Positions 61,528-64,000 of a stretch of 64,000 bases of DNA are shown piece after piece. Positions within the stretch are counted from its first letter, which is position 1; each line of letters opens with the position of its first letter. The stretch is taken from the NCBI GenBank assembly GCA_035317605.1, contig DATHGT010000197.1:5379-69378 (forward strand), written 5' to 3'. The notes beneath the pieces are model-generated. The model saw only the letters and a program-made list of their open reading frames with translations. It did no database searches and was not told the origin of the DNA. The translations under genes and the position numbers were made by a program. The stretch is from DATHGT01 sp035317605 (lineage in GTDB: Bacteria; Methylomirabilota; Methylomirabilia; Rokubacteriales; CSP1-6).

Positions 61528-62136
61528 ATGGCCTTCGTTTACGCACTCAAAAGCGGCGATGAAGATCTCTTCAAGATCGGGCGAACGCGGGGCGATCTGG
61601 AGGCAAGAATCAAGCAGCTGTCCACTGGCAACCCGCATCCCCTCACTAGGTTCGACGTCATTGAGACCGAACACGATGCCCTCTGTGAGACATACCTTCA
61701 CAGAAAGTTGCGGTCCAAGCGATGCGTTGATGGCGAGGCCCGGGAGTTCTTCGCTGTACAACCGACCGAGCTTGAGGATGCTATTCGAGACGCACGAGAG
61801 TTCCTGGATGAATTCGTCCCGAAGCAAAGGGAAGCCGATCGCCTCGCCAAGGAGGAAAGCGATGGCCATATTCTGAAGCCAGGACAGGGAGAGTGGGAGG
61901 CCTATCGGAGACTTCTTCAGATTCGCGAGCACGAGGACGACCTCAGCCTTGACCGGGCGCTCGTCGAGACCAGACTCAAGCTGGTGATGGGTAGGGCGGC
62001 CGGCCTGGACCGAGTGGCGACGTGGAAGAATCACACGGTGAAGAAGTTTGACGAAGCTGCCTTCAGGCTCGACGAGCCTGATCGATTTCAGAACTTTGTG
62101 CGTGAATCCCGAATCCGGAAGTTCCGTTTGCTCTGA
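61528..62136 (+). CDS. T5orf172/GIY-YIG-like nuclease-domain protein
   Basis: 202 aa. VYALKSGDEDLFKIGRT then LEARIKQLSTGNPHP and HDALCETYLHRKLRSKRCVDGEAREFF give the GIY-YIG-superfamily T5orf172 pattern (Tyr, Lys-Ile-Gly, Arg, Glu). The C-terminal 110 residues are helical and unfamiliar. Base composition is visibly more A/T-rich than the core genes, consistent with transfer. Function unknown; this domain is common in phages and mobile regions. Confidence 0.8.
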   Translation: MAFVYALKSGDEDLFKIGRTRGDLEARIKQLSTGNPHPLTRFDVIETEHDALCETYLHRKLRSKRCVDGEAREFFAVQPTELEDAIRDAREFLDEFVPKQREADRLAKEESDGHILKPGQGEWEAYRRLLQIREHEDDLSLDRALVETRLKLVMGRAAGLDRVATWKNHTVKKFDEAAFRLDEPDRFQNFVRESRIRKFRLL

Positions 62137-62187
62137 GACGGTGGTCTTTGGGGTGTCTGTCGCATGTTAGGCGCAGATAGAGGGTAC

Positions 62188-62733
62188 ATGGCTCACTCGC
62201 GATCGACGGAAGACATCCTTCGCGGCGCCCGCGACACCCTTCGCACGGCGGAGCTCGGCCTCGCGGATCTTATGGGCGATGACCCGGGCCGGCGAATCCC
62301 AGGATTGCGGAACCTGGTTGTTTTCAGCAGGGCTGTGACCAACGTCCTGCGGAATCTCCGATCCCCTGAGGCCGGGTTTGATGCTTGGTACGAACCCGAT
62401 GTCGTGGAAATGCGGGCTGACCCCTTGATGAGGTACTTCTACAAGCTCCGATCAGCGATTCTCAAGCAGGGCGAGGTGACAACGACTTCGTCGGTGAACG
62501 TCGAGGGCTTCGATTTCAGCCGCGACAGACATCTTTGGGGAAACCCGCCACCAAACGCCGCCGCCATGTTCATCGGAGATCAGCTCGGTGGTGCAGGCTG
62601 GTTGGTCAAGCGAAGCGATGGCACAGAGGACCCGTACTACGTCAAACTCCCCAAGCACATCATGGATGCGCGGCTCCACCTCCCTGAAAGCCCCTCTCGA
62701 ACATCGTGGCGGGTCGCTGGCGGATACCGGTGA
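62188..62733 (+). CDS. Uncharacterised accessory protein
   Basis: 181 aa from ATG 62188 (MAHSRSTEDILRGARDTLRTAE); an earlier ATG at 62164 adds eight residues. Helical N-terminal half, then a possible beta half (TTSSVNVEGFDFSRDRHLWG ... GWLVKRSDGTEDPYYVKLP). No family recognised. Same A/T-richer composition as the preceding gene, 51 bp away, so the two may be a unit. The 120 bp after it stay open in another frame for a short way (RKVERESVDITDYFVAG), perhaps a truncated gene start. Confidence 0.65.
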   Translation: MAHSRSTEDILRGARDTLRTAELGLADLMGDDPGRRIPGLRNLVVFSRAVTNVLRNLRSPEAGFDAWYEPDVVEMRADPLMRYFYKLRSAILKQGEVTTTSSVNVEGFDFSRDRHLWGNPPPNAAAMFIGDQLGGAGWLVKRSDGTEDPYYVKLPKHIMDARLHLPESPSRTSWRVAGGYR

Positions 62734-62853
62734 AGGCAACGAGACAGAAGGGCCGCTCCGCACGCAAGGTGGAGCGGGAATCCGTGGACATAACAGACTA
62801 CTTTGTCGCTGGCAGCAAGCATCCAGGTCTTCACGGAACTAATCCTGAAGCGC

Positions 62854-64000
62854 CTATGGCGCACCCGCTGATTTTCGCAAAGGCTTCGACGGCCTACTCG
62901 CCGGTCCCAGGGGCCGGAGGGCTCGCGGGTGCAAAACGTCGATCGCCCAGCCCACATCGAGCCGTTCCCATAGCCAGCCTGGGCAGGCCGTCCGCGCGTG
63001 GAGGTGAAGCCCTGCCGCCTCGTTCCGCGCTCGGAGCGCCCGCACGGGATCGTTCGGGATCGCTGACGGAGGGGGGACGTCGGGCAGAGGTCTGCCGTCC
63101 GGTCTCCGGAATCGCAGCTCGCCGTCAGGCTGTCGGTCCACCTGATACCCCTCTTCGTGGACGGCGCGGTGATGGCGGCGACAGAGCATCGCGAGGTTCG
63201 AGAGCGTCGTGGGTCCGCCGTTGGCCCAGTGGCGGATGTGATGGCCCTGTCCGAACGGTAGACCGCAGCCGGGAAACCGACAACCGTGGTCGCGGTGGTG
63301 TAGCGCGCGCCGGATCGCAGGGGGAATGGTGCGCGTGCGCGCGCCGACTTCGACGACGTTGCCGTTCGGGTCGTGCCGCATCACCACCCGGCTCGCGTCG
63401 CAGGCCAGGCGGCGGGACGTTTCTGCGGAAACGCGCACGCCGCCCTCGAGCACGGACTGGCCCGGCGCCTGCGGGTCTGCGAGCACCTCGGCGTCGACGT
63501 GGACGATGACCTGGTAGCGCTCGCCGGGCGTGCCCGGATCGATTCCGTGGTGAAGCGCGGTCTCGGCGAGCAACGCGAGCGCGTCCGCCTGCTGCTGAGT
63601 CGATGACGTTTCCGAGGAAACGTCGCCGGGAATGGCGCCCTCGTCGGTCCCGTGCGCCCGCTGATACAGCGTCTCGCGCGCGGCGGCCAGCGCTTGCTTG
63701 AGCACGGCGCCTGCGTCGGGCGTCAGCCGCCCGCGGACGACGACCATTCCGTCCTCGTCCTCGTACACGTGCAGGGCGCGGCTCTTGTGGCGGTGCGTGG
63801 TCTCGCGGGCTTCGGCTATCGAGTCGACCCGGCGCCAGCCGCGCACGATGCGCTCGACGTGACACGCGGTGCCGGCCTTGCCTACGGCGAGCAGTCGCTC
63901 CTCGGTCTCGGGCGTGGCCACGCGGGTCAGCGCCCGCACCTTGGCGTAGGACAGCTCCCCGCGGGCCAGCGCCTCGGCCAGCCGGGGCAGCGAGCCGAGG
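62854..64000 (-). CDS. DUF222 / 13E12-type HNH endonuclease (5' end beyond window)
   Basis: The frame is open to the window edge (LPRLAEALARGELSYAKVRALTR), so the start is missing. A DUF222 region is followed by the HNH motif: CRFPGC, GHHIRHWANGGPTTLSNLAMLCRRHH (split between residues). About 381 residues visible, ending LHPRALRPLG plus a basic tail. Such multi-copy genes are common in actinobacteria and soil lineages; their role is unknown. GC-rich, unlike the two genes before it. Confidence 0.9.
   Translation of the reverse strand, partial: LGSLPRLAEALARGELSYAKVRALTRVATPETEERLLAVGKAGTACHVERIVRGWRRVDSIAEARETTHRHKSRALHVYEDEDGMVVVRGRLTPDAGAVLKQALAAARETLYQRAHGTDEGAIPGDVSSETSSTQQQADALALLAETALHHGIDPGTPGERYQVIVHVDAEVLADPQAPGQSVLEGGVRVSAETSRRLACDASRVVMRHDPNGNVVEVGARTRTIPPAIRRALHHRDHGCRFPGCGLPFGQGHHIRHWANGGPTTLSNLAMLCRRHHRAVHEEGYQVDRQPDGELRFRRPDGRPLPDVPPPSAIPNDPVRALRARNEAAGLHLHARTACPGWLWERLDVGWAIDVLHPRALRPLGPASRPSKPLRKSAGAP

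Overview
The window is GC-rich, densely coded bacterial DNA with mostly core metabolism: operons with 1-4 nt stop/start overlaps, many GTG/TTG starts, long spurious antisense frames. The gene mix (heme synthesis from glutamyl-tRNA, a membrane-anchored formate dehydrogenase, ferredoxin-linked 2-oxoacid oxidoreductase, TctCBA uptake, polyhydroxyalkanoate metabolism, DUF222/HNH gene) would suit an uncultured soil lineage such as Rokubacteria/Methylomirabilota or a deep deltaproteobacterial relative. This is an impression; no rRNA, tRNA or CRISPR array is visible to fix the taxonomy.

Layout. 1-5095 (minus): heme operon ccsA/hemX-hemA-hemC-hemD-hemB followed by an Rrf2 regulator cut by the window edge. 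5175-13160 (minus): formate dehydrogenase cluster fdhD-unknown-unknown-fdhA-fdhB-nrfD-fdhE-unknown. 13339-25809 (minus): ppdK-ilvB-ilvN-ilvC-psd-pssA-leuA-leuB-asd-unknown-truA, preceded by a leader region (25810-26115) with two promoter-like elements, a Leu/Ile/Val-rich mini-ORF and competing hairpins that look like an attenuator. 26112-34302 (minus): tctC-tctB-tctA-terC-gntR and, separated from it by an intrinsic terminator, a three-gene 2-oxoacid:ferredoxin oxidoreductase whose fused gamma-delta subunit and YPIRP motif point to oxalate oxidoreductase. 34380-38275 (minus): pdxR-pdxS-pdxT-hydrolase (vitamin B6). 38411-40979: small genes, Smr, a PCP-reductase-domain gene with an in-frame TGA, and an amidase with a GatC-like partner. 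41035-44830 (plus): RACo-like ferredoxin/ASKHA protein, double hot-dog hydratase, UroD/MtaA-like protein. 44847-46703: ychF, a DMT-transporter remnant, queF and a long inverted repeat. 46704-51719 (minus): acyl-CoA ligase-SDR-alcohol dehydrogenase-hydrolase-SIS isomerase. 51898-58329: PHA granule and fatty-acid cluster (phasin, phaR, phaB, phaJ-like, phaE-like, phaC, SCP2, SDR, enoyl-CoA hydratase, TetR). 58414-61352: LLM oxidoreductase, threonine dehydratase, SppA-like lipoprotein peptidase. 61528-64000: a more A/T-rich accessory end with a T5orf172/GIY-YIG-like protein, an orphan protein and a truncated DUF222-HNH gene.

How it fits together: oxalate or a similar small acid could be imported by TctABC and oxidised to CO2 with ferredoxin reduction, formate oxidised at the membrane by FdhAB-NrfD, and carbon stored as PHA. 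A FadR-type operator sequence (TGGTCCGACCA) sits over the predicted start site of the oxidoreductase operon and the nearby GntR protein is the obvious candidate to bind it.

Main items for follow-up: the candidate oxalate oxidoreductase and its operator; the ppdK-ilv-leu leader; the in-frame TGA with a SECIS-like hairpin at 38961; the 38-bp inverted repeat with a nested terminator at 46564-46697; a dispersed GC-rich palindromic repeat, one copy of which is translated inside a hydratase gene; and a recurring -10 element only 6-9 nt before start codons, implying leaderless mRNAs.
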